A stretch of 64,000 bases of DNA from CBDDCX01 sp965226925 (GTDB lineage Bacteria > Gemmatimonadota > Gemmatimonadetes > Longimicrobiales > Gaopeijiaceae), in assembly GCA_965226925.1 (NCBI GenBank), contig CBDDEN010000009.1, positions 124,001 to 188,000 on the forward strand, written 5' to 3'. Shown here piece after piece: positions 18,840 to 27,442 of the stretch. The translations under genes and the position numbers were made by a program. Positions within the stretch are counted from its first letter, which is position 1, and every line of letters begins with the position of its first letter. Below the pieces are notes generated by a model. The model searched no databases and was not told where the DNA came from. It saw only the letters and a program-made list of their open reading frames with translations.

Positions 18840-19158
18840 AGAGGCCGCGCGACTCGATTGGGTGAAGGTGGCCGAGCTCGATCGGTGTCCGCCCGGGAAT
18901 CTCCTGGGTGTCGAGGCGGGCAACGTGAAGATCGTTCTGGCCAACGTCGGCGGAGACGTCTACGCGCTGGAGGACCGTTGCTCGCACCAGGACTTCCCGC
19001 TCTCCGACGGGGAGCTCGAGGAAGATCAATTGGAATGCATCTACCACGGTGCCAGGTTCGACGTTTGCACGGGGCGGGCCACGCAGCTGCCCGCCATCCG
19101 GCCCGTGACATCCTTCGCCGTAGAAGTCAGGGACCAGGAAATCTTCATCCAGATCTAA
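18832..19158 (+). CDS. Rieske-type [2Fe-2S] ferredoxin in the suf operon
   Basis: 108 residues with the Rieske ligands CSHQD (Cys-x-His near residue 48) and CIYHGARFD (Cys-x2-His near 67). It resembles bacterial biphenyl-dioxygenase-type ferredoxins and NirD-like proteins. It overlaps the sufD end by 8 bp and lies before sufS, so it may supply electrons for cluster assembly or be an early client; this role is inferred. Confidence 0.9.
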   Translation: MAEEAARLDWVKVAELDRCPPGNLLGVEAGNVKIVLANVGGDVYALEDRCSHQDFPLSDGELEEDQLECIYHGARFDVCTGRATQLPAIRPVTSFAVEVRDQEIFIQI

Positions 19159-19203
19159 TCGGGGAGGGCTGAGGCCTCTCACATGTCCTGAGGGATCACG
19201 TTC

Positions 19204-20451
19204 ATGCCAGACACATCCACCGAGTTGGATTGGGCCGCCGTGCGAGAGCTCTTTCCCATCTTGGGTGAAGAGGTAGGCGGCAAGCCGCTCGTCTACCTCG
19301 ACAACGCGGCCACCTCCCAGAAACCTCGGTCCGTCGTCGACGCGCTCACGGACTACTACGAGCACACCAACGCGAACGTGCATCGTGGAATCCACGAGTT
19401 GAGCCGCAGGTCCACGGTCGCCTTTGAGGACGCCCGGGCACGCCTGGCGAGGTTCATCGGGGCGTCGCGACCGGAGGAGTTAATCTGGACGCGTGGAACC
19501 ACGGAGGCCATCAACCTGGTCTCGGGAAGCTGGGGTCTCGACAACCTGAAAGAGGGCGACGAGATCCTCCTCAGCACGATGGAGCACCACTCCAACATCG
19601 TCCCTTGGCAATTGGTGGCGCGGCGCACCGGCGCGGTTCTCAGGTACATCGAGATGGACGATGAGGGTCGGCTGGTCCTGGACGACATAACCGACCTCCT
19701 GAGCGGCCGCACTCGCCTGGTCGCCATCTCGCACGTGTCGAACGCTCTCGGAACCGTCAATCCGGTTCGCGAGATCGTCGACGTGGCCAAGGCCGCCGGC
19801 GCCCTCGTGCTCGTCGACGGGGCTCAGGCCGCGCCCCACCGCCGCGTCGACGTACAGGCGCTCGGGTGCGACTTCTACGCGTTCTCGGGCCACAAGATGT
19901 GTGGACCCACCGGCATCGGTGCACTCTGGGCTCGCCACGAGCTCCTCGAGTCGATGCCACCGTATCACGGCGGTGGCGAGATGATCCGGATCGTGGGCCG
20001 AGAGGAGAGCACTTGGGCCGAGGTACCGCACAAGTTCGAGGCCGGCACGCCGAACATCGCCGGAGCCGTGGGCATCGCTGCAGCCGCGGACTTCCTGGAC
20101 GACGTGGGCTTCGATGCCATCGAGGAGCACGGCCGGGACGTGATTTCGTACGCCATCGATCGGCTGAGCGACATCGACGGCATCCGAATCTTCGGCCCGA
20201 CCGATCTGAACGAGCGCTCGGGAGTCGTCTCGTTCCTGATGGGTGACGCTCACCCCCACGACATCTCGACCATCCTCGATTCCGAGGGAATCGCCATCCG
20301 GGCGGGCCACCACTGTGCCCAGCTCGTCATGCAGCATTTCGGGGTCTCGGCCACGGCGCGGGCGTCCTTCTACCTCTACAATTCCAGGGACGACGTGGAC
20401 CGATTGGCCGACGGCTTGGAGCTCGTCCGGGGAATTTTCGGCACGGCCTGA
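19204..20451 (+). CDS. sufS: Cysteine desulfurase SufS
   Basis: 415 residues. YLDNAATSQKP at the N-terminus, STMEHHSNIVPWQ (cofactor His), VDGAQAAPHRRVDVQALGCD, the PLP lysine in FSGHKMCGPTGIGALW and the sulfur-carrying cysteine in RAGHHCAQLVMQHFG define a group II (SufS-type) desulfurase. It moves sulfur from cysteine to SufU. ATG start; 45 bp after the Rieske gene. Confidence 0.97.
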   Translation: MPDTSTELDWAAVRELFPILGEEVGGKPLVYLDNAATSQKPRSVVDALTDYYEHTNANVHRGIHELSRRSTVAFEDARARLARFIGASRPEELIWTRGTTEAINLVSGSWGLDNLKEGDEILLSTMEHHSNIVPWQLVARRTGAVLRYIEMDDEGRLVLDDITDLLSGRTRLVAISHVSNALGTVNPVREIVDVAKAAGALVLVDGAQAAPHRRVDVQALGCDFYAFSGHKMCGPTGIGALWARHELLESMPPYHGGGEMIRIVGREESTWAEVPHKFEAGTPNIAGAVGIAAAADFLDDVGFDAIEEHGRDVISYAIDRLSDIDGIRIFGPTDLNERSGVVSFLMGDAHPHDISTILDSEGIAIRAGHHCAQLVMQHFGVSATARASFYLYNSRDDVDRLADGLELVRGIFGTA

Positions 20452-20522
20452 AGGCCCGCTCGCAAGGTCGCGACCGAGGCACTATTATAGCTGGCCAACA
20501 GTCCCCCCTTCGCGACGTGACG

Positions 20523-21026
20523 ATGACAGAACCCTCCCTGACATCTCTCTACCAACAGCTCATCCTCGAGCACTACCGCAATCCCCGGAACAAGTCCGAG
20601 CTGGAGGACCACACCGTCGAGGCTCGCGTGAGCAATCCGGTGTGCGGAGACGAGATCAGAGTTCAGGTGCGTTTGAACGGGAACCATATCGAGGACATCC
20701 GTTTCGACGGACAGGGTTGCTCCATCTCGCAGGCGGCTGTGTCCATGATGACGGCCTTGGTCAAGGGCGCGAGTCGGAGCGAGGCCATCCGGGTAGCCGA
20801 CCGTTTCACCGAGATGATGCACGGCAGCGAGGACGCCGCGGGTGACCGCTCCATGGGGGACCTCCGCGCGCTGCAGGGCGTGAGCAAGTTCCCCGTGCGC
20901 ATCAAGTGTGCGCTCCTGGGCTTCGACGCCCTCAGGCAGGCCCTGGGTGAGGGCGGAACAGGCCCGGCCGAGGCTCCGGGCGGTGGCGCCGGTCGTGCCG
21001 TGCGCCGGCGAGAGTCCGCACACTGA
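20523..21026 (+). CDS. sufU: Iron-sulfur assembly protein SufU
   Basis: 167 residues from the ATG (an in-frame GTG lies 6 bases earlier). The three zinc/persulfide cysteines are present in NPVCGDEIRV, GQGCSISQA and KCALLGFDALRQAL, with the SufU-type insertion between the second and third. It accepts persulfide from SufS. A TATTATAG sequence before the gene could be a minor promoter. The last ~25 residues are Gly/Ala-rich and unusual. Confidence 0.94.
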   Translation: MTEPSLTSLYQQLILEHYRNPRNKSELEDHTVEARVSNPVCGDEIRVQVRLNGNHIEDIRFDGQGCSISQAAVSMMTALVKGASRSEAIRVADRFTEMMHGSEDAAGDRSMGDLRALQGVSKFPVRIKCALLGFDALRQALGEGGTGPAEAPGGGAGRAVRRRESAH

Positions 21027-21583
21027 TGCCCGTGGGCGACAGCGCTGCGGCGGTCTTCTCCGGTGTGATGGAAAAGACGCCGGTCGGGCCTCTGGCCGTC
21101 TGGGTCACACGCAACGGCGTCCGACGGGTCGGCTACGTTCAGCAAGACATGATCGACGAGGGACATTGGGATCCCGCGGGCGACGCAACACTCGCCCTCG
21201 CGTTTCAGCAGCTCGGCCGGTATCTCGAAGGCCGTCGAAAGAACTTCGATCTGCCTCTCGACTTCTCGGGCGCGACGACCTTTCAACGTCAGATCTTCGA
21301 GCGGCTCATGCGCATCCCGTTCGGCCGCATCGTCTCGTACGGAGATATCGCCGACGAGTTGGGGGATCCGGGTGCGGCCCGGGCCGTCGGGCAGGCCGTG
21401 GGAGCGAATCCGGTCCCCATCATCGTGCCGTGCCACCGCGTGGTGCGCAGCGACGGGAAGCTGGGTGGGTACTCGGGGGGACTGAGTCGCAAGGTCACCC
21501 TTCTGGGCATCGAGGGTGTGGAGGTAGACGGCCCCCGACCCGGAAGCCGGGTCCATCCGGAGGTGTTGAGGCTGCCGCTTTAG
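21026..21583 (+). CDS. ogt: Methylated-DNA--protein-cysteine S-methyltransferase (Ogt/MGMT)
   Basis: 185 residues. The active-site motif PCHRVVRSDGKLGGYSGGLSRK with the methyl-accepting cysteine is intact, preceded by the DNA-binding winged helix (IPFGRIVSYGDIADELGDP, GAARAVGQAVGANP). It repairs O6-alkylguanine by suicide transfer. The ATG overlaps the sufU stop (TGATG), so it is translationally coupled to the suf operon, an unusual place for a repair gene. Confidence 0.95.
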   Translation: MPVGDSAAAVFSGVMEKTPVGPLAVWVTRNGVRRVGYVQQDMIDEGHWDPAGDATLALAFQQLGRYLEGRRKNFDLPLDFSGATTFQRQIFERLMRIPFGRIVSYGDIADELGDPGAARAVGQAVGANPVPIIVPCHRVVRSDGKLGGYSGGLSRKVTLLGIEGVEVDGPRPGSRVHPEVLRLPL

Positions 21584-21728
21584 GGTCTGGCGGTCTATCG
21601 TGAATGTCAACGGGCCCGTCCCTTCGGGGCACTCCGTTCGCTGGCGCTCACTCTGCGCCGGGAGCGCGTGAGCCCGTTATCGGGCATTCGCCCGACCACC
21701 TGTATGGGAAGGAGCGTGAGCGGGGAAA

Positions 21729-22157
21729 GTGTTCGAGTTCGCTACCCTCTTCCGAGCTAGTTTCGGACGGCTAGTTGCGGTGGTCTATACGGCGGGGACC
21801 ATCGCTCACATGGTGCGTCTTGTCGTCCGCTTCGGTTTCGATGAGATGCCCTTCTTCCCCGACTGGGGCGTGGTCCTTCTGGGGACACCAGGTCTTGTGG
21901 GCCTGATACTCTACGCCAAAGAGGTCGACTACAGGGGGGTGTGGGAGAAGGCGGTTCACTGGCTGGTTGTCGCACACCTTTTCGTGTCCGTCTGCTTGCA
22001 CGTGTGGATTCTCATCGCTCGGACGCACGAGATGCTCTCTGTATTCTCTTTGGAGTACAGTTACTTCGCTCTGGTGTACTTCGGGTTCTTCGCCTGGCGC
22101 TCTTGGACCATGAAGCTGAAACGCCTTGGGGCAGGGCAGTTCGCGAACGCACGATAA
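21729..22157 (+). CDS. Small integral membrane protein, unknown function
   Basis: 142 residues with four hydrophobic segments (about 13-30, 45-62, 76-97, 108-125). GTG start preceded by a GGGG-containing sequence. I do not recognise a family. The 145 bp before it hold G+C-rich short inverted repeats but nothing I can name. Confidence 0.65.
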   Translation: MFEFATLFRASFGRLVAVVYTAGTIAHMVRLVVRFGFDEMPFFPDWGVVLLGTPGLVGLILYAKEVDYRGVWEKAVHWLVVAHLFVSVCLHVWILIARTHEMLSVFSLEYSYFALVYFGFFAWRSWTMKLKRLGAGQFANAR

Positions 22158-22217
22158 TCGCCGCTCTTCCGCCGGGACCGAGGTGCGCCTTCGCGCATTC
22201 CCTACTGTGTCACTATC

Positions 22218-22511
22218 GTGAGGACCAACGGGTCTGGCCCCATGACGGCGAGGAACACCGCGATACCAGTGACCGACGAGCTCGACGCTCGGGTGGGAGA
22301 GATCATGGCGAACGTGCTCCGAACGGCGCGAGGCGCCTCCCTCCAAGACCCCCAGAAGCTGTTCAACTCCAGTCTCGAGGGGAACACGCGCCGAGCCATC
22401 GACATTCAGGAAGGAGAGAAGCTCGACGAGGCGGCCTTCAAGGAATTGATCCTGTCCGCGGTGGCCGCCAACTCCGCGGCTCGGGCCCGACGCGCATCCC
22501 CGAAGAAATAG
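22218..22511 (+). CDS. Small protein related to the C-terminus of DUF1801 proteins
   Basis: 97 residues. The central part (LFNSSLEGNTRRAIDIQEGE, LDEAAFKELILSAVAAN) matches the tail commonly seen at the end of DUF1801/YdhG-like proteins, from memory of that family; the usual N-terminal domain is missing, so this may be a stand-alone or truncated form. GTG start at 22218 or ATG at 22242; neither has a clear ribosome site. Confidence 0.6.
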   Translation: MRTNGSGPMTARNTAIPVTDELDARVGEIMANVLRTARGASLQDPQKLFNSSLEGNTRRAIDIQEGEKLDEAAFKELILSAVAANSAARARRASPKK

Positions 22512-22706
22512 CCCGCGTTCGGCGGCCTAGTAGGGCGGCCCGCCCCGGCACATCCGAGGTCCACGGGGCATGTGGCCGTCCTCAGAGCGGATATGGTCGC
22601 CGCAGGCCAGAGGGTAGCGGGGAGATCTCTCCGATTCTTGCGGATTAGCCCCCGGCAGCCATGCCTCGGCCGTCCGGGCCCGGCTCGTTGGCTCCCTTTG
22701 GGCAGT

Positions 22707-23984
22707 CTAGCGCCCGGGGGCTACGGGTTTGGACGCACCAGGCTGCAGGACCACCTTCACCGCCCCGCTCCTTCGATGGTTGGCGGCCGCCTTGAGCGCA
22801 GCGCCGTACTGGTGGAGCGGAAAAGCGTGGGTGACCATCTCGTGGACCGGTGCACCTGTCTCGACCAAGAGATCGTGCACGATCTGAAAGGTGTTCTGCC
22901 GCTCGCCTCTCCACGTCTCCTGCCCGTAACCCACGGACCCCCGCAGGCGCAGTTCGTGAGCCCACAGGAACGTCAGATCCAGCTTCTTGAGTTCCCCCAC
23001 GCAGCCGATGACCACGACGCGCCCACGCGGCGACGCGAATCGCAGGGCTTGGCTCAAGCTCGAGTCGCTGCCCACACAGTCGTAGATGAGCGGAAAGCCG
23101 CCCCCGGCATAGACCTCTGGACCCACGATGGGCATGTACGCCGAAGCTCCGGTGTCCACCAACGCTTGCCGAGCCTCGGGTCCCGGGGTGACCACTTCAC
23201 CGGCTCCCAACTTCAGCGCGAGAGCCCTCTCGTGGTCGCGCTTCGTTTGTGCCATGAGGACGCCCCGGTGGCCGGTCGCTCTGAGCGCCCAGATGGTGCC
23301 CAACGCGATGGCACCGCTTCCGATGACCAGGACCGGCTCGTGCTCCTTGGGCGGAGTCTGGAGCACCGCGTGCATCGAGATGGAGAGTGGCTCGATGAGC
23401 ACGGCGGTGTTGTCGGTCAGCGCATCGGCGACCGCGAAGACCTGGGACTCGTGCGCGAGAACCGTCTCGCTCCATCCTCCTCGCAGATCCCGGTGGTAAC
23501 CCACGGTCGTTCCGGCAGAGAGACGGCGGCCCGCGACCATGACCCGCGCCTCTTCGCCCGCCCGTTCGCATGTGTAGTGGTACCCCCATGAGCACGACGG
23601 ACACCGGTCGGTCCTCGAGTAGCCTCGGGTCCTGCAGGACAGGACCGGGTTCATGGCCACCCGTTGGCCGACCTCGACCTTCGTCACATCGTCGCCGACG
23701 GATTTCACGCGGCCGAAGATCTCATGGCCGAGGACCGCCGGGAACGAACCGAACGGCTCCATGGCCGGACTGGAGCTATAGGTGAGGTTGCCGATGTCGC
23801 TCCCGCAGATACCACCCGAGATGACCTCGATCTCGAGCCAACTCGGCGTCGGGAGGTCGAGGTCGGGAAGATCGCGCATCCGGAGCCCGCTGAGAGCACC
23901 GTAGAAGGCGGAGTCCGTCACCTTCCCGGCGGTCTTCGCCAAGATGAAGCGCGGCACGGATACGTCGAAAACGACTCCCTTCAT
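22707..23984 (-). CDS. Zinc-dependent alcohol dehydrogenase-like protein (MDR superfamily)
   Basis: 425 residues from the ATG at 23982-23984. Catalytic zinc residues are in GGICGSDIGNL and LGHEIFGRV; a second cysteine-rich segment (SCRTRGYSRTDRCPSCSWGY) differs from the usual four-cysteine structural-zinc lobe. The NAD(P)-binding motif reads VLVIGSGAIALGTIWALRATG. Substrate unknown. The frame continues to 24068 without a good start. Convergent or divergent neighbours are on the other strand, so it is monocistronic. Confidence 0.88.
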   Translation of the reverse strand: MKGVVFDVSVPRFILAKTAGKVTDSAFYGALSGLRMRDLPDLDLPTPSWLEIEVISGGICGSDIGNLTYSSSPAMEPFGSFPAVLGHEIFGRVKSVGDDVTKVEVGQRVAMNPVLSCRTRGYSRTDRCPSCSWGYHYTCERAGEEARVMVAGRRLSAGTTVGYHRDLRGGWSETVLAHESQVFAVADALTDNTAVLIEPLSISMHAVLQTPPKEHEPVLVIGSGAIALGTIWALRATGHRGVLMAQTKRDHERALALKLGAGEVVTPGPEARQALVDTGASAYMPIVGPEVYAGGGFPLIYDCVGSDSSLSQALRFASPRGRVVVIGCVGELKKLDLTFLWAHELRLRGSVGYGQETWRGERQNTFQIVHDLLVETGAPVHEMVTHAFPLHQYGAALKAAANHRRSGAVKVVLQPGASKPVAPGR

Positions 23985-24183
23985 CGCCTCCAGCCTGTCG
24001 AGATGATCGGACGCAGTCAGCAACGCCGCCCAGCGCGACACGCGGACAACGCAGCGGTTTCGCAGCACGGTGGCAACCAGTCTAGCCTCGCGGGATTACC
24101 GGAGCCACCGGGGCCGGAACCACCGGCGGCGGGAGGGGGTTAGCAAGCGCACCAGTCCGCTTCAACGTCATCCGGACAAAACA

Positions 24184-25464
24184 ATGTCGAGTCGCGCCGC
24201 TGTCGTAGCGGGATGCCGCACCCCGTTCGCCCGTTCAGGTTCCGAGCTGAAGGACCTGACGGCCGTCGAGTTGGGGACCCTTGCCGTCCGCGAGCTCATG
24301 GACCGCAGCGGGATCCCGGGGGAAGAGGTCGACCACCTCGTTTACGGAACGGTGGTCCACAACCCCCACGCCCCCCACATCGCACGAGAGGTGGGGTTGG
24401 CCACGCTGCCCAAGACCGTCACGGCGGCCACCGTATCTCAGGCCTGTGCCTCGTCGAACCAGGCGATCACCGACGGAGTGAACCTCATCGAGCGAGGGTA
24501 TGCCGACATCGTGGTGGCCGGGGGTGCGGAGTCGCTCACCCACATTCCCATCACGATCAAGCAGTCGTTGGCGGAGACCCTGATCGCGACCTCGAAGGCC
24601 AAGAGCATCAGGGCCCGCCTGGCCACGCTCGCGCGAATCCGGCCCAAGGACCTGATTCCGAACTTCCCCCAGATCGCCGAGCCCAGCACGGGTGAGAGCA
24701 TGGGCCAGTCCGCCGAGCGGATGGCCAAGGAGAACGGGATCTCGCGCGAGGACCAGGACGCCTGGGCGCTACGGTCACACGAGTTCGCGGCTGCAGGGAC
24801 CGAAGATGGCCGGCTGCGAGACGAGATCGCTCCGCTCTATGTCCCGCCGGCCTTCGAGACCGTGTTGGAGACCGACAACGGCATCCGGAGTGACAGCAGC
24901 TTGGCGGCCTTGGCCAAGCTGAGGCCCGTGTTCGATCGAGCGCACGGAAGCGTGACGGCCGGAAACGCATCGCCGCTCACCGACGGGGGGTCGGCGGTCA
25001 TGCTCATGTCCGAAGACCGCGCGAGGGCTCATGGCGTGGAGGTGCTCGGCTACGTGAGGAGCTACGCGTTCATCGGCCTGGATCCGAGGGGGCAACTCCT
25101 ACAGGGGCCGGCGTACGCCGCGCCCCTCGCTCTCGATCGAGCCGGGGTCACCATGAAGGACATCGGCCTCATGGAGATGCACGAGGCCTTCGCGTCACAG
25201 GTGCTCTCCAACCTCCAGGCCCTCTCGTCCAAGAAGTTCGCCGAGGAGGAGCTGGGACGGAGCGAGGTGGTGGGTCACCCGGAGGTGGACGTGATCAACG
25301 TGATGGGCGGGTCCATCGCGATCGGACATCCGTTCGGGGCGACGGGCGCGAGGCTCACGACCACTTTGGTGAACGAGATGAAGCGTCGGGACGTGGAGCT
25401 GGGGCTGATCACGGTCTGCGCAGCGGGGGCGCTGGGCTTCGCGATGGTGGTGGAGCGCGGGTAG
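24184..25464 (+). CDS. Acetyl-CoA C-acyltransferase (thiolase, FadI-like)
   Basis: 426 residues. The nucleophilic cysteine is in TVSQACASSNQAITDGVNLI, the catalytic histidine in IAIGHPFGATGARLTTTL, and the second cysteine in TVCAAGALGFAMVVERG; this last motif is of the FadI/trifunctional-beta type rather than the AtoB type. It thiolytically cleaves 3-ketoacyl-CoA in beta-oxidation. ATG start at 24184; the in-frame extension to 24070 runs toward the divergent dehydrogenase gene. Confidence 0.93.
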   Translation: MSSRAAVVAGCRTPFARSGSELKDLTAVELGTLAVRELMDRSGIPGEEVDHLVYGTVVHNPHAPHIAREVGLATLPKTVTAATVSQACASSNQAITDGVNLIERGYADIVVAGGAESLTHIPITIKQSLAETLIATSKAKSIRARLATLARIRPKDLIPNFPQIAEPSTGESMGQSAERMAKENGISREDQDAWALRSHEFAAAGTEDGRLRDEIAPLYVPPAFETVLETDNGIRSDSSLAALAKLRPVFDRAHGSVTAGNASPLTDGGSAVMLMSEDRARAHGVEVLGYVRSYAFIGLDPRGQLLQGPAYAAPLALDRAGVTMKDIGLMEMHEAFASQVLSNLQALSSKKFAEEELGRSEVVGHPEVDVINVMGGSIAIGHPFGATGARLTTTLVNEMKRRDVELGLITVCAAGALGFAMVVERG

Positions 25465-25570
25465 AAACGGCACACCACGAGAACGTCATCGGTCACGTGC
25501 GCTCTGGTCGCGTCCGGACCCTTCCCTCCCTATCTTTGGCACCCCCCCCCTACGCTCCCCGAAGGAGGTC

Positions 25571-25801
25571 ATGTTGAAAACGGGCAGAGGCAAGGGCGCA
25601 GAACGCGTCGACATCGACGATACCCAACTCGTCGACGAGTTCGATCAGGAGCTCAAGGACGCAGAGGCCATGGAGAAGGCGCTCCTGCTGCGTTACGCAC
25701 CGGACCTCGAGGCCGACGAGAATGACCTGCGGGTCGCCAAAGGCCTCAAGAAGTCCGCTGACGTGATGACGGCGTTCGCCGACCGCGCAGCCAAGGACTA
25801 G
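25571..25801 (+). CDS. Small acidic protein, unknown function
   Basis: 76 residues, highly charged, no cysteines, probably helical (LVDEFDQELKDAEAMEKALL). I do not recognise it. A very strong AAGGAGGT (25562-25569) ends just 1 base before the annotated ATG, which is too close; the in-frame TTG directly after that ATG has better spacing and may be the real start. Possibly co-transcribed with the next gene, whose alternative GTG start overlaps its stop. Confidence 0.6.
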   Translation: MLKTGRGKGAERVDIDDTQLVDEFDQELKDAEAMEKALLLRYAPDLEADENDLRVAKGLKKSADVMTAFADRAAKD

Positions 25802-25809
25802 TGGGGATC

Positions 25810-26382
25810 ATGCCAGCGATACGACCGATGTATCACTATAAGGGCGAGAGCCCCCGCCGTCCCACCCGAACGGTCAAGGCAATCGCCAACGAATGGACCG
25901 GGTCGATGTACGACCTGGTTGACGCCACGCGCGTCGCGCCGAATCGGACGATGTACAGGCGGGCCCAGACCATCCTGGGAGACTACGTCGACCCCCAACC
26001 GAGGCGGACGCTCATCATCGAGGCGGACCCGTTCTGTGATATGGAGTACCGGCTGAGCGCCCACAAGGCATGGGCCCACGTTGGCGGTGCCATCGGTCTC
26101 GAGGTGTGGGAGGTTCCCTGGACCGGACCCGAAGTGCAGCTCGCCAATTGGTGGCAAACGCTGTGGAAGCGCTGGGAGTGGAACTCGCCAGGTGCCGTGT
26201 TCCACCAGGCGAACACCGTGCCGATTCGGCACTCAGTGGTGATGCGGATAGGCATGCAGTACAAGGTACTGGTGAAGACTGCGGTCATTGCCCGGGCCTC
26301 GGGCAAGAGAGGATCCCGTCAGAGTTGGGCGTATTCGAAGCTCAAGGTTCAACTGAGCGAGATTCCGTACCGCTACTCCTGA
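25810..26382 (+). CDS. Hypothetical protein, tryptophan-rich
   Basis: 190 residues from the ATG with GGGGA before it (a GTG at 25801 overlaps the previous stop). Seven tryptophans, including the cluster LANWWQTLWKRWEWN; no signal peptide or membrane segment is obvious. I do not recognise a domain. Codon use looks like that of its neighbours, so it is likely expressed. Confidence 0.6.
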   Translation: MPAIRPMYHYKGESPRRPTRTVKAIANEWTGSMYDLVDATRVAPNRTMYRRAQTILGDYVDPQPRRTLIIEADPFCDMEYRLSAHKAWAHVGGAIGLEVWEVPWTGPEVQLANWWQTLWKRWEWNSPGAVFHQANTVPIRHSVVMRIGMQYKVLVKTAVIARASGKRGSRQSWAYSKLKVQLSEIPYRYS

Positions 26383-26400
26383 ACGCAGCCGGATTCGGTG

Positions 26401-26880
26401 TCAGGCTGAGGCCGCCGCCTCTACCGCAGCCATGATCTCGTCGAAGTCCGGCATGACGCCGGGGTGCTCCCCCTGCCAGACGTACGAGATCTGACCCGAT
26501 CGGTCGATCACGTACGTGATCCGCTGTGAAACGCCTTTGAGTCCCCCGAAGTCGTCTACGAGCACGTCGTAGGCTGCTGACGCTTCCTTGTTGAAGTCGG
26601 AAGCGATGGGGAAGGTCGCACCGCATTCGGCCGCGAACTTCTGGTTCCCGTAAGGCGAGTCGATGCTGATGCCGATGACTTCGGTGTCGAGGTCCTCCCA
26701 CGCTGAGTAGTTCTCTGCGACGGTGCACATCTGCTCCGTGCACGTGGACGAGAACGCGAGCGGGAAGAACATGAGGACCACGATCTGCTCGCCCTTGTAG
26801 TCAGCGAGTCGAAGTGGCTCCCCCTTGGGCTTCACGGGCAGCGTGAAGTCAGGGGCGTGCGTGCCGACGGCGAGCGGCAC
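26401..26880 (-). CDS. Peroxiredoxin (BCP/AhpE-like thiol peroxidase)
   Basis: 159 residues. The peroxidatic cysteine lies in FFPLAFSSTCTEQMC; a second cysteine five residues later gives the C-x4-C spacing of BCP-type enzymes. The arginine partner is in SQRITYVID. It reduces peroxides in the cytosol. The GTG start follows the stop of the thioesterase gene by 2 bp, so both belong to one transcript. Confidence 0.93.
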   Translation of the reverse strand: MPLAVGTHAPDFTLPVKPKGEPLRLADYKGEQIVVLMFFPLAFSSTCTEQMCTVAENYSAWEDLDTEVIGISIDSPYGNQKFAAECGATFPIASDFNKEASAAYDVLVDDFGGLKGVSQRITYVIDRSGQISYVWQGEHPGVMPDFDEIMAAVEAAASA

Positions 26881-26882
26881 GG

Positions 26883-27374
26883 TTAAGGATTCATCTCGCG
26901 TTCGATCTCCTCGCGGTACTCGCGCCGGCGCTTCCCGTCCTCGAAGCGCCCTCGCTCCTCCTCGGTGGTGAGCTCCAGCGGAGGCACGGGGGCGGGACGG
27001 CTGTTCTCGTCGATAGCCACGAAGGTCAGGAAGCAGACATTCGTGTGGCGCGAGGTCCTGCTGATGGGATGCTCCGCGACCACTTCCACCTCGATCTCCA
27101 TGGACGAGCGCCCCACGTAGTTCACCCGCGCGGTGCAGATGACCAGCTCACCGGCGTAGATCGGCTCGAGGAACTCCACCTTGTTGATGGCGACGGTCAC
27201 GCACGGCTGCCCGGCATGGCGCATCGCCGCCACGGCCGCCGCTCGGTCGACCATGGAGAGGAGCACGCCGCCGAACACGTGGCCGAGGTTGTTCACGTGG
27301 CCCGGCATCATCAACTCGGTGATCTCCGAAGTCGAGGCCTCGGGGGGGCGGGGTGTGAGGTCGGGTTTGGTCAT
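26883..27374 (-). CDS. Acyl-CoA thioesterase, hotdog fold (YciA/BACH-like)
   Basis: 163 residues with GHVNNLGHVFGGVLLSMVDRAAAVAA, the conserved hotdog helix with the catalytic acid, and RTSRHTNVCFLTFVAIDENS. The charged tail (ERGRFEDGKRRREYREEIE) is common in this group. It hydrolyses acyl-CoA thioesters. ATG start; first gene of a two-gene unit with the peroxiredoxin. Confidence 0.9.
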   Translation of the reverse strand: MTKPDLTPRPPEASTSEITELMMPGHVNNLGHVFGGVLLSMVDRAAAVAAMRHAGQPCVTVAINKVEFLEPIYAGELVICTARVNYVGRSSMEIEVEVVAEHPISRTSRHTNVCFLTFVAIDENSRPAPVPPLELTTEEERGRFEDGKRRREYREEIEREMNP

Positions 27375-27442
27375 GGGAACAGTCTAACCGGCCGGAGTGG
27401 ATCCGGTCTAGCGAGCAGTGGGCACCAAGCCCCACGCCTTCT

